Shown: in pieces, positions 9,986 to 17,114 of the stretch
Layout: each line of letters begins with the position of its first letter
How positions within the stretch are numbered: the stretch's first letter is position 1
Assembly: GCA_947581635.1 (NCBI GenBank)
Contig: CANPVE010000019.1
Location: 1 to 36,213 of the forward strand
Reading direction: 5' to 3'
Source: an uncultured Clostridia bacterium
Lineage (GTDB): Bacteria; Bacillota; Clostridia; Oscillospirales; Acutalibacteraceae
DNA: 36,213 nucleotides
Made by a program: the position numbers and the translations under genes
Notes under the pieces: generated by a model
Database searches by the model: none
What the model was told of the DNA's origin: nothing
Seen by the model: only the letters and a program-made list of their open reading frames with translations

Positions 9986-10032
9986 ACCTCCATTGCATTA
10001 GGTTGTTTCCAATGCTTTGATCTACAATTATA
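9986..10032 (-). promoter_or_regulatory. Possible promoter and ribosome site for the R-M operon
   Basis: On the minus strand a perfect TATAAT lies at 10032-10027, preceded by TGTG, with a strong GGAGGT ribosome site at 9991-9986. No good -35 hexamer sits at 16-18 bp, so this may be a weak or extended -10-like promoter, or one dependent on a regulator. It overlaps the 3' end of the ImmA gene. Confidence 0.35.
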
Positions 10033-10051
10033 CACTATATATAATCTTTTT

Positions 10052-10609
10052 CTACCAATCACACTCATCTGCGCCATACGGTATTTCCAAATCACGCAGA
10101 AAATTACTTTCTGCTGTAATAGGCGGCTCTATCAGTTTGTATCCTTTCCATTTCATTACCCGAAATTTAAAATCAAGCAATTCGATCGGAACACGCAAAA
10201 TAGCTGCCGAACCAAAGAACGTGTTGTCCTCATTCATCGTTTGCAGGACTTCATCGTCATCAAGCATAAACTCCGCCGCAAAAATATTGGCTTCTTTTTC
10301 GTATATTGAGCTTTCGTCAAATAATCCGATCTCGTGAAAAGCGTGTATTCCGCATTTCCTGTGGATAACAGCGTGTCCAAGCTCGTGGCATACAATGAAT
10401 TTCTGCATGATTTGAGGCAGATCTGAATTAATTGTAATAGTCATTATACGCTTAGATTCAAGGAAAAAGCCTTTAATAGCATCATTGGCGGTGCCGAGCG
10501 GCGAAAATATTAACTTGATTCCCATCGCTTGACAGAGTTTGAAAGGATCATGTTCCTGATATTTTCTTTTCAGCTTTTCTACAGCTTTTATTATTTCATC
10601 ATAGAACAT
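10052..10609 (-). CDS. ImmA/IrrE-family metallopeptidase
   Basis: This 185-residue protein contains the zinc protease motif CHELGHAVIH (two His and the catalytic Glu), followed by a downstream metal-ligand segment YEKEANIFAAEFML, as in ImmA/IrrE proteins. In ICEBs1 and many Gram-positive phages such proteases cut or inactivate the XRE repressor encoded next to them. Here the repressor gene is 65 bases upstream in the same direction, which supports that pairing. The N-terminal 55 residues are helical and the C-terminal part is unrecognised. The ribosome site is weak. Its expected role is release of repression after DNA damage or another signal. Confidence 0.9.
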   Translation of the reverse strand: MFYDEIIKAVEKLKRKYQEHDPFKLCQAMGIKLIFSPLGTANDAIKGFFLESKRIMTITINSDLPQIMQKFIVCHELGHAVIHRKCGIHAFHEIGLFDESSIYEKEANIFAAEFMLDDDEVLQTMNEDNTFFGSAAILRVPIELLDFKFRVMKWKGYKLIEPPITAESNFLRDLEIPYGADECDW

Positions 10610-10674
10610 TTTACATCACTCACAATCATTGCTACATAGTAATTATACTACTGAATGTGTACAAAAAAATGCAC

Positions 10675-11109
10675 TTATTCACTATTGTTCCGTCCGAACT
10701 TTTTCTTGGCTTCCTCCTTACAGGTAACATACGCGGTCATCACAGCTTGGAAAAAAGCGTCCTTCTGTTCCTGTGAAAGCTCGCCGCCGGCAAATAAAGC
10801 GGTGTTGTCAGCGAGAAGCTGATCAATGTCATTTGCTCCGCGCGATCCGTAATTTTTCCAAGCCTCTTCAATATAGCCGTCCTTGTCAATATCCTCTAAC
10901 GGATTTTTGCAATCATCATCCGATAAAAATTTTACGGATACCTTAAGAGCCTTTGCCAACCTGAACATTGTGGACTGACGCGGCATTTTTTCACCACGCT
11001 CATAGACTTGAATTGAGCGAGAGGAAACACCTACCAGTTCAGCTAACTGTTTCTGCGATAATCCAAGCTCAGATCTTGCGGATTTGACCTTTTCAGAAAA
11101 TGGTTTCAT
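10675..11109 (-). CDS. XRE-family (Cro/CI-like) repressor
   Basis: The helix-turn-helix occupies about residues 5-60 of the 144-residue protein (LGLSQKQLAELVGVSSRSIQ and YERGEKMPRQ). A helical C-terminal domain of about 75 residues replaces the LexA-like peptidase domain of lambda CI, which fits inactivation by the ImmA-like protease. I place the start at the ATG at 11109, preceded by GGAG 10 bases upstream, instead of at an upstream TTG that lies inside the operator region. It is transcribed leftward from a near-consensus promoter at 11248-11220. Its likely operators are the paired GAACTTTAACGAA sequences. Expected function: keep the rightward early promoter off in the lysogen. Confidence 0.9.
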   Translation of the reverse strand: MKPFSEKVKSARSELGLSQKQLAELVGVSSRSIQVYERGEKMPRQSTMFRLAKALKVSVKFLSDDDCKNPLEDIDKDGYIEEAWKNYGSRGANDIDQLLADNTALFAGGELSQEQKDAFFQAVMTAYVTCKEEAKKKFGRNNSE

Positions 11110-11137
11110 TTTATGATCACTCCATTTTAAAATAAGT

Positions 11138-11209
11138 TTCGTTAAAGTTCGCAAAAAGTGTTGACAATGGTTCGTGATAGTGTTACACTAAAAAAGAACT
11201 TTAACGAAC
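11138..11209. promoter_or_regulatory. Inverted pair of putative repressor operators
   Basis: The 13-mer GAACTTTAACGAA occurs at 11196-11208 on the plus strand and, inverted, at 11138-11150, 58 bp apart. The right copy lies between the two convergent start points; the left copy is in the repressor leader. Additional GTTCG half-site-like words occur at 11170 and 11255. The placement fits repressor binding and possibly looping, but binding is inferred. Confidence 0.65.
11161..11189 (+). promoter_or_regulatory. Rightward early promoter
   Basis: TTGACA at 11161-11166, exactly 17 bp, and TACACT at 11184-11189 form a strong sigma-A-type promoter with a predicted start near 11196. That start falls at the first base of the operator copy at 11196-11208. 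It would drive the early genes beginning at 11306. Confidence 0.8.
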
Positions 11210-11219
11210 TACATTAAAT

Positions 11220-11248
11220 ATTATACACTTTGTACACCGCTTTGTCAA
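11220..11248 (-). promoter_or_regulatory. Repressor (maintenance) promoter, facing the early promoter
   Basis: On the minus strand TTGACA (11248-11243), exactly 17 bp, and TATAAT (11225-11220) make a consensus sigma-A promoter. The predicted start is near 11213, so the repressor message runs leftward across the opposing promoter. The two promoters converge with start points about 17 bases apart. Confidence 0.85.
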
Positions 11249-11305
11249 GAAAAAGTTCGCGTTTTTTCACAAAAATTCAATATATAGGAGGTTGAAAATG
11301 ATGTT

Positions 11306-11491
11306 ATGGAGGTAAGAAGTGAGTATACGAACGGAAAACTGCTATTTGAGTGGAATCCAAAGGAAAATATAGTAAGTATTGTACATAAGGATATGCTTTA
11401 CCGAGTTAAACTCATTCAGCAGACCGAAGACAGCAAATATTGTGTCCTTGAAAAAAACAAAAAAAGAACATTTGACGCGAGACAAAATTAA
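11306..11491 (+). CDS. Small early phage protein, unknown
   Basis: This is a 61-residue, charged, beta-rich protein with no family I recognise. It is the first gene downstream of the rightward early promoter, in the position often taken by Cro-like or antirepressor proteins, but no helix-turn-helix is evident. The AGGAGG site at 11286-11291 is better spaced for the ATG at 11298, which opens a five-codon ORF (MMLWR, stop) that overlaps this start. A coupled leader peptide is therefore possible. The alternative is that this ATG is used directly, with a long 14-base spacing. Confidence 0.55.
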   Translation: MEVRSEYTNGKLLFEWNPKENIVSIVHKDMLYRVKLIQQTEDSKYCVLEKNKKRTFDARQN

Positions 11492-11507
11492 TTATTTATA
11501 AAAAAAC

Positions 11508-11635
11508 AAATCCGCAGAGCTGCAAGATGGCCTGGATTTAGTTCAAAGCCCGTTATGGGCGAACTATATCCAAGCCATCTTTTTTTATCTCTACGGAAAA
11601 ATCGGCTCCTGCGGATTTCAAATCTGAAAGGAGCC
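11508..11635 (+). promoter_or_regulatory. Structured 5' leader with competing hairpins and sequestered ribosome site
   Basis: Three nested or competing pairings are visible. (1) AAATCCGCAG (11508-11517) pairs perfectly with CTGCGGATTT (11609-11618). (2) Inside it, 11524-11537 pairs with 11568-11581 over 14 positions with one mismatch and a T-run, and encloses GTTC/GAAC and GCCC/GGGC stems with a GTTAT loop. This resembles an intrinsic terminator. (3) GGCTCCT (11604-11610) pairs with AGGAGCC (11629-11635), burying the AGGAG ribosome site of the next gene; an inner GATT/AATC pairing extends it. Pairings 1 and 3 overlap at 11609-11610, so they could be alternatives. It looks like a read-through or translation switch, or a terminator plus a translational lock. 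No known riboswitch class is recognised. Confidence 0.7.
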
Positions 11636-11642
11636 ATGAACA

Positions 11643-12128
11643 ATGAAAATCACTGTTTACTATGAGGACAAGAACCATCCTACAATTCTCGAAGTGCCTG
11701 ACGAGGATTGTGAAATCTGGATTGAGGAGGATTACAGACACAGGCTTTCTGCTGCGGAAGACAAGTCCTCCGTAACACGCCGCACTGCGCAGGAAATTAT
11801 GGATGAGGATTATAACAAGCCTACCTTCAACAGCCATCAGAAAGAAACCCGCCGCCATGCGTCACTTGATGCGTTCAATCTTGACGGGAACCTTTTTGCC
11901 GGAGCTGCTGATGTTGAATCAAAACTCTGCGAGGACGATTATTCCAAATTGTACCGTGCGATCAGCAATCTTAAACCAAAACAGCAAGACCTCATCAAAA
12001 AGGTCTTTTGGAATGAGGTTAAGCAGGTAGAAATCGCGAAAGCCGAAGGTGTGAGCGAGTCGGCAATTGCGCAGCGCATGAGCGTAATCTATGCACGACT
12101 TAAAAAATTTTTGACCGATAAAAAATAA
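11643..12128 (+). CDS. Sigma-70 region 4-like DNA-binding regulator
   Basis: The 161-residue protein has an N-terminal beta-rich half (MKITVYYEDK...) and a C-terminal sigma region 4-like helix-turn-helix at about residues 95-158 (LKPKQQDLIKKVF, QVEIAKAEGVSESAIAQRM). It lacks region 2, so it is a partial sigma-like transcription regulator rather than a complete sigma factor. The ATG lies 9 bases after AGGAG, which is hidden in the leader hairpin. It is the second early gene and could activate downstream phage transcription. Its promoters are not obvious from sequence alone. Confidence 0.8.
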   Translation: MKITVYYEDKNHPTILEVPDEDCEIWIEEDYRHRLSAAEDKSSVTRRTAQEIMDEDYNKPTFNSHQKETRRHASLDAFNLDGNLFAGAADVESKLCEDDYSKLYRAISNLKPKQQDLIKKVFWNEVKQVEIAKAEGVSESAIAQRMSVIYARLKKFLTDKK

Positions 12129-12179
12129 TTTTCAAAAAACCTTAAGTTTTTTCTCTGCCGTGAGCTACCTATGAAGGCT

Positions 12180-12195
12180 GCGCTATATATAGCGC
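12180..12195. repeat. 16-bp perfect palindrome before a ribosome site
   Basis: GCGCTATATATAGCGC is fully self-complementary and ends 7 bases before the AGGAGG at 12203-12208 of the next small gene. It could be a dimeric-protein operator or an RNA hairpin that controls translation of the downstream operon. An AT-only stem (AAAAAAC / GTTTTTT, 12134-12152) lies just upstream. Confidence 0.6.
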
Positions 12196-12216
12196 AAAAT
12201 GAAAGGAGGATTAAGG

Positions 12217-12414
12217 ATGAGACACACATTGAAAATCAAAGTCTCAAAGCGAAAACGAAACGGCGGTATCCTCTCCTGCAGACAGGTCACGGTACGAGAA
12301 AAACTTCTGCGTTTTCTGCTTGGCAGTCCCGTGAAGCTCACGGTGCTTGTTCCGGGTGATACTGTGGACGAAGTCGATATCAGAGAGGCCGGAAAGGAGG
12401 TGGCGACATCATGA
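12217..12414 (+). CDS. Small basic phage protein, unknown
   Basis: This is a 65-residue protein, very basic at the N-terminus (KIKVSKRKRNGG) and acidic near the C-terminus. The ATG at 12217 follows AGGAGG at 12203-12208 with good spacing; an earlier in-frame ATG at 12199 precedes the ribosome site and is unlikely. The stop overlaps the next gene by 4 bases (ATGA), placing it in the replication operon. The family is not recognised, though comparable small genes are common at this position in clostridial prophages. Confidence 0.65.
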   Translation: MRHTLKIKVSKRKRNGGILSCRQVTVREKLLRFLLGSPVKLTVLVPGDTVDEVDIREAGKEVATS

Positions 12415-12731
12415 GTAAAATTAAACTGCTTATTGATTTGGTCGAGAGCGTCCGCTCGACGGCGGATTGCTTGGAGAGCATTGCCAAAGCAATGGATGGT
12501 GACGACAGATCACCTGAGGAGACCAAAACGACACAGCAACAGGGGCCGGCAAAGGCGCCTGCCGTTACTCACGAAAAGATCCGCGAGCTTGCGATAAAGC
12601 TGTCACGAAACGGTAAGCGCGAGGACGTCAAGCGGCTCATCGAGCAGTACGGTGTTAAAAATGTTACCGCTATTGCCGATGATGATCTTGAGAGTTTTTA
12701 TTCCGAGCTTGCCGCTATGGAGGTGCAATAA
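12411..12731 (+). CDS. Phage hypothetical protein upstream of DUF2800
   Basis: This 106-residue protein has an N-terminal helix (KLLIDLVESVRSTADCLESI), a low-complexity Thr/Gln/Pro linker at about 40-55, and a C-terminal helical domain (REDVKRLIEQYGVKNVTAI, about 70-100). Similar small proteins precede DUF2800 in clostridial phages and are sometimes labelled rrp5-like, which I consider unreliable. It is coupled to the preceding gene by ATGA. Function unknown; its position suggests a replication or recombination accessory. Confidence 0.7.
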   Translation: MSKIKLLIDLVESVRSTADCLESIAKAMDGDDRSPEETKTTQQQGPAKAPAVTHEKIRELAIKLSRNGKREDVKRLIEQYGVKNVTAIADDDLESFYSELAAMEVQ

Positions 12732-12732
12732 T

Positions 12733-13872
12733 ATGCCGCCGATACAACACGCACTTTTGTCGGCATCATCGGCTTATCGCTGGCTCAAGTGTCCGCCGTC
12801 TGTTATGGCGACCAAGGACATTCGCGATGAACCTTCGGTGTATGCCGAAGAAGGCTCAACGGCACATGAGATGGCGGAGTACAAGGTGCGGAGGTACCTC
12901 GGTGAAGCGGATATTGAACCTCCGCTGACAGGCGGCTTTGATGCTGCGGAGATTGACCGTCACACAGACACTTATCTGTATTATGTATCGGACAAAATCG
13001 AGACGATCAGGAAGTCATGTCCGGATGCCGCAGTACTTGTAGAACAGAGACTTGATTTCTCAAACTACGTTAAGGACGGCTTTGGCACCGGCGACCTTGT
13101 GATCGTTGCCGATAATGTTATTCAGGTAATCGACTTTAAATATGGCAAAGGCGTCGCTGTATCAGCGGAGCGCAATCCGCAAATGATGCTGTACGCTCTC
13201 GGCGCGCTTAATCTTTATGATTATCTGTATGATATAACAACCGTAAAAATGGCGATTGTCCAGCCGCGCCTTGACATTATAAGCGAATGGGAAATATCCG
13301 TTGCTGATCTGCTCAAATGGGCGGAGAACACGCTGAAGCCTATCGCAAAGCTCGCCGCTGAAGGCGAGGGTGAATTTAACGCCGGTGAGCATTGCCGGTT
13401 CTGCAAGCTCCGCGCCACCTGCCGCAAAAGAGCCGAGTTTATGCTCGATGTGGCAAAACATGAGTTTGCCGAACCCGCGGAGCTCACCGATGATGAGATC
13501 GCCGGAATATTAACCATAGCACCCGACTTAGCAAAATGGGCTGATGAAGTCTTTGCTTACGCTCAGGCGCGGACAATCAACGAAGGCAAGAAATGGCGCG
13601 GATTTAAGATAGTTGAAGGACGATCCAAGCGCCGATATGAAAACGAGAGCAGGATAGCCGAGATATGCCGAAAAAACGGGTATAAGGTTTCGGAAATCTA
13701 TAAGCAGTCGCTTATCGGTATCACCGATATGGAGAAACTGCTCGGCAAGGCAAAATTTAAAGAGCTTCTCGGCGATTATATAATCAAGCCGAAGGGTAAG
13801 CTCACGCTCGTGCCGGAGTCGGACAAGCGTGAAGAAGTAAATATTTTTAGTCAATTCAAGGAGGAAATTTAA
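12733..13872 (+). CDS. DUF2800 protein (RecB/Cas4-like PD-(D/E)XK nuclease)
   Basis: The ATG at 12733 follows GGAGGTG and gives a 379-residue protein beginning MPPIQHALLSASSAYRWL, the usual DUF2800 start (LSxSxxxRWLxCPPS). Nuclease-type motifs are AHEMAEYKV (about 40-50), GTGDLVIV with the acidic residue, and IDFKYGKG (Asp-Phe-Lys). A C-terminal cysteine set including CRFCKLRATCRKR suggests an Fe-S cluster as in Cas4/AddB-like nucleases. Longer upstream frames overlap the previous gene out of frame and are not needed. It is encoded directly before a DUF2815 protein, a standard phage recombination/replication pair. An exonuclease role in recombination is the family-level expectation. Confidence 0.9.
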   Translation: MPPIQHALLSASSAYRWLKCPPSVMATKDIRDEPSVYAEEGSTAHEMAEYKVRRYLGEADIEPPLTGGFDAAEIDRHTDTYLYYVSDKIETIRKSCPDAAVLVEQRLDFSNYVKDGFGTGDLVIVADNVIQVIDFKYGKGVAVSAERNPQMMLYALGALNLYDYLYDITTVKMAIVQPRLDIISEWEISVADLLKWAENTLKPIAKLAAEGEGEFNAGEHCRFCKLRATCRKRAEFMLDVAKHEFAEPAELTDDEIAGILTIAPDLAKWADEVFAYAQARTINEGKKWRGFKIVEGRSKRRYENESRIAEICRKNGYKVSEIYKQSLIGITDMEKLLGKAKFKELLGDYIIKPKGKLTLVPESDKREEVNIFSQFKEEI

Positions 13873-14406
13873 ATGGCAAATTTAGTAACAGGAAAAGTAA
13901 GGCTTTCATACGCGCACGTTTGGGAGCCCGCGGCGATAAACGAACGCAGCGAGGCGAAGTACAGCGTCTCACTGATTATACCTAAATCAGACAAGGACAC
14001 TGTTGACAAAATCAAGAAAGCTATTGAACAGGCAAAACAGGATGGGCTTGCGAAATTCGGAGGCAAGATACCGGCCAATCTGAAACTGCCGCTCCGCGAC
14101 GGGGATATAGAACGCCCGGAAGACGATGCGTACAGGAACAGCTACTTCATAAACGCGTCGTCAAAGGAAAGACCGCAGATCGTTGACAGAAACGTGCAGC
14201 CTATACTCGACAAAAGCGAAATTTACAGCGGCTGCTACGCGAGAGTGTCCATTTCGATCTACCCGTTCAACAAAGATGTGAATAAGGGTATCGGCTGCGG
14301 TCTTGGCAATATCCAGAAAATCGCGGACGGGGAGCCGCTCGGCGGTCGCACCAGAGCCGAGGACGATTTCTCGGTTTACAATGACGAGGATGATTTTCTG
14401 AGTTAA
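13873..14406 (+). CDS. DUF2815 single-stranded DNA-binding-like protein
   Basis: This 177-residue protein is of the DUF2815 family. It has N-terminal beta strands (GKVRLSYAHVWEP), conserved YSVSLIIPKSDKDT, a central IYSGCYARVSISIYPFN segment, and an acidic tail (EDDFSVYNDEDDFLS). The acidic tail and the location after DUF2800 and before the polymerase match phage ssDNA-binding proteins such as T7 gp2.5-like folds. A GGAGG ribosome site overlaps the end of the preceding gene and the start follows its stop immediately. Likely role: coat ssDNA and recruit replication partners. Confidence 0.88.
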   Translation: MANLVTGKVRLSYAHVWEPAAINERSEAKYSVSLIIPKSDKDTVDKIKKAIEQAKQDGLAKFGGKIPANLKLPLRDGDIERPEDDAYRNSYFINASSKERPQIVDRNVQPILDKSEIYSGCYARVSISIYPFNKDVNKGIGCGLGNIQKIADGEPLGGRTRAEDDFSVYNDEDDFLS

Positions 14407-14416
14407 GGTGAGGCGT

Positions 14417-16354
14417 ATGCGAGAACTAAGTATTGATATCGAGACATACAGCGACGTAGACCTCGTAAAGTGCGGAGTTTACAAATACGCGGATTCTCCC
14501 AATTTTCAAGTACTCCTGTTCGCATACTCCATAGACGGCGGAGAGATACAGATTATCGACCTTGCAAACGGTGAGGAGCTGCCCGATGAAATTCGGGCGG
14601 CGATTACCTCGGCGGATGTTATAAAGACGGCGTATAACGCGCAGTTTGAACGTGTTTGCCTGTCTCGTTATCTCGGAAAGTATCTTGATTCTGCATCTTG
14701 GTACTGTACAGCTGTTCAGGCTGCTGAACTGTCGCTTCCCGCATCGCTTGCCGATGCGGGTGCGGCTCTGGGGCTTGAGCGACAGAAGCTCACCGAGGGG
14801 AAAGACCTGATTAAGTATTTCTGTGTACCTTGCCATCCAACTAAGGTGAACGGCGGGCGCACACGGAATATGCCGCAGGATGCGACTGAAAAATGGGAAC
14901 GGTTCAAGGAATACTGCAAGCGTGATGTGGATGTTGAGCGTCAGATCGCCGAAATGCTGAAAAAATACACGACTTCAAAATCCGAACATGATCTGTACGT
15001 TCTCGACCAGAGAATAAACGATCGCGGCGTGCTTGTAGATTCGGAGCTTGCGGAGCAGGCGGTTAAAATGAACCGCATCCAAAGCGCGATTGCAACGGAT
15101 CAGGCATACGCTTTGACCGGGCTTGAAAATCCGAATTCTGTGGCGCAACTAAAGGACTGGCTTGCTGATAACGGCGTTAAGGTTGAGAGCCTGTCAAAAA
15201 AGACAGTCGCGGGCCTTGCCGATGAAACGGATGGTGACATTAAAGAGGTCCTGCATCTTAGGCTGCTGATGTCAAAAACATCGGTGAAAAAGTACGAGGC
15301 CGTCATACGTTCTGTGTGTTCCGATGGACGTGTTCGCGGAATGATGCGTTTTTACGGCGCGAACAGGACAGGGCGATGGTCCGGAAATATACTTCAGCCG
15401 CAGAATTTACCTCAGAACCATCTGCCGGACTTGACGCTTGCGAGGGATATTGTAAAATCCGGGGATTTTGAATTACTCGATATGCTCTATGGCAATGTCC
15501 CGAATGTGCTGTCGGAGCTTATTCGTACAGTACTTGTTCCGAAAGAGGACTGCAGATTTATTGTAGCGGATTTCTCCGCTATCGAGGCGCGAGTGTTATC
15601 GTGGCTTGCCGGGGAACAGTGGCGCATCGCAACCTTCAAAAACGGCGGCGATATATACTGCGCCGCTGCAAGCCGAATGTTCCGTGTGCCGGTCGAAAAG
15701 CACGGCGTTAACGGACATTTGCGGCAAAAGGGCAAGATATCCGAACTGGCCTGCGGCTATGGCGGCTCGGTCGGAGCTTTAAAATCTATGGGCGCTGTTG
15801 AAATGGGTGTATCCGAAACGGAACTGCCTGATCTTATAACCAACTGGCGTAAGGCCAACCCACATATCGTAAGGCTGTGGAACAAGGTAGGAACCGCCGC
15901 TTTGACGGCTGTGAGCGAAAAGAGAACCGTTGATCTCGGTCGACTCAAATTTATTTATGAGAGCGGGATTTTATTCATTCGATTGCCGAGCGGCAGACGG
16001 CTTTCATACGTTAAGCCGCGCATCGGCGCTAATCGATACGGCAGCGACAGCGTTACATATATGGGCATAGGACCATCGAAAAAATGGGAGAGACTTGAAA
16101 CCTTCGGCGGAAAGCTCGTGGAAAACTGTGTTCAGGCGATAGCCCGTGATATACTCGCCGAGGCTATGCTCCGCGTGACTGATGCGGGCTACGATATTGT
16201 ATTTCATGTCCACGATGAGATCATTGCGGAAATGCCGGATGGCAAAGGCTCGGTTGACGAAATGTGCAGATTGATGAGTATCAATCCCGATTGGGCGCCC
16301 GGACTGCCACTTGCCGCTGATGGCTACGAATGTGAATATTACAGAAAGGACTGA
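14417..16354 (+). CDS. Phage family A DNA polymerase with 3'-5' exonuclease
   Basis: The ATG at 14417 (after AAGGTGAGG) gives 645 residues. The exonuclease domain is visible as ELSIDIETYSD (Asp7, Glu9), AYNAQFERV and YCKRDVDVE. The polymerase domain has motif A DFSAIEARVLSWLAGE (about 385), motif B RQKGKISELACGYGG (about 435) and motif C HVHDEII (about 596). No 5'-3' exonuclease domain is present, as is normal for phage enzymes. All catalytic landmarks are intact. It lies in the replication operon between the ssDNA-binding protein and the primase-helicase, so it is expected to be the replicative polymerase of the phage. Confidence 0.95.
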   Translation: MRELSIDIETYSDVDLVKCGVYKYADSPNFQVLLFAYSIDGGEIQIIDLANGEELPDEIRAAITSADVIKTAYNAQFERVCLSRYLGKYLDSASWYCTAVQAAELSLPASLADAGAALGLERQKLTEGKDLIKYFCVPCHPTKVNGGRTRNMPQDATEKWERFKEYCKRDVDVERQIAEMLKKYTTSKSEHDLYVLDQRINDRGVLVDSELAEQAVKMNRIQSAIATDQAYALTGLENPNSVAQLKDWLADNGVKVESLSKKTVAGLADETDGDIKEVLHLRLLMSKTSVKKYEAVIRSVCSDGRVRGMMRFYGANRTGRWSGNILQPQNLPQNHLPDLTLARDIVKSGDFELLDMLYGNVPNVLSELIRTVLVPKEDCRFIVADFSAIEARVLSWLAGEQWRIATFKNGGDIYCAAASRMFRVPVEKHGVNGHLRQKGKISELACGYGGSVGALKSMGAVEMGVSETELPDLITNWRKANPHIVRLWNKVGTAALTAVSEKRTVDLGRLKFIYESGILFIRLPSGRRLSYVKPRIGANRYGSDSVTYMGIGPSKKWERLETFGGKLVENCVQAIARDILAEAMLRVTDAGYDIVFHVHDEIIAEMPDGKGSVDEMCRLMSINPDWAPGLPLAADGYECEYYRKD

Positions 16355-16359
16355 TTTAT

Positions 16360-16719
16360 ATGAAAAAAATTATTCTTTTAACAGCCGTTCTTCTTGGGTT
16401 TATGACCGAAGCGGCGGCAGTCATATATACTATCCGTTTGCGCGGACAGGTCGTGTACGGCGGTGAATACCTGATACTGCCGCTGTTTATACTCCTGTCC
16501 TATCTCGTGACAGAAATGATGGACTCGATCAAAATAGCGAGGTTCAACGGCAAGAGAATGACACGCCGCACAAAGTACGGTACGGCGGTATTAAAAAGCG
16601 AGGCGTTTCCAAAATATGCGGAGGAATGTCTGATACGTGAAATGTCGGCGTTTGAGCCGTTCAAAGATGCCGTGGAACGCCTGTGCGAGTATGAGGAAGC
16701 AGACCATGTACAGAAATAA
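16360..16719 (+). CDS. Small phage membrane protein, unknown
   Basis: This 119-residue protein has two likely membrane segments: an N-terminal one (about 4-24, which could be read as a signal anchor) and a second at about 37-52 (LILPLFILLSYLVTEMM). A soluble, charged C-terminal half of about 65 residues follows. The ATG follows AGAAAGGA, 5 bases after the polymerase stop. The end overlaps the next gene. No family is recognised. Small membrane proteins in replication operons sometimes anchor replisomes or block superinfection, but nothing in the sequence shows which. Confidence 0.65.
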   Translation: MKKIILLTAVLLGFMTEAAAVIYTIRLRGQVVYGGEYLILPLFILLSYLVTEMMDSIKIARFNGKRMTRRTKYGTAVLKSEAFPKYAEECLIREMSAFEPFKDAVERLCEYEEADHVQK

Positions 16720-17113
16720 CGAATATTATCCCGATCCGACATTCGATGAGGCTTACAGAAATATATGCCGACGGCAGCGTATGTTAGAAAATCCTGATTG
16801 GATTTACATAGCGTCTCCGTATCAAGGAGATGTTAAACAAAACACAGCAAACGCGAAAAAATACGCCGCATTTGTCGTGCGCCGCAGCAAGCTGCCGATC
16901 TGTCCGCATATATACTTTACACGGTTTTTGAACGATAACAATAAAAACGAACGGGAGATAGGAATGTGCCTCGCCTTGCAGATGCTGAAAAAATGCAGGG
17001 AAATATGGGTGTTCGGCGAGCGTATTTCGAGCGGTATGGATCGAGAAATCAGGTATGCGCGTAAGTGGAAAAAAACTATTAGATATTTTAATGAAAACTG
17101 TGAGGAGGAATAA
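16706..17113 (+). CDS. DUF4406 protein (nucleoside 2-deoxyribosyltransferase-like)
   Basis: The 135-residue protein matches DUF4406: WIYIASPYQGD near residue 32, an alternating helix/strand core (AAFVVRRSKLPICPHIYFTRFLND), ERxxGM, then EIWVFGERISSGMDREI. This fold resembles the nucleoside 2-deoxyribosyltransferase / MazG-neighbour group and may act on nucleotides, but the phage enzymes are uncharacterised to my knowledge. The ATG at 16706 overlaps the stop of the membrane protein gene by 14 bases. A longer upstream frame would run inside that gene and is rejected. Placed before the primase-helicase gene. Confidence 0.82.
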   Translation: MYRNNEYYPDPTFDEAYRNICRRQRMLENPDWIYIASPYQGDVKQNTANAKKYAAFVVRRSKLPICPHIYFTRFLNDNNKNEREIGMCLALQMLKKCREIWVFGERISSGMDREIRYARKWKKTIRYFNENCEEE

Positions 17114-17114
17114 A

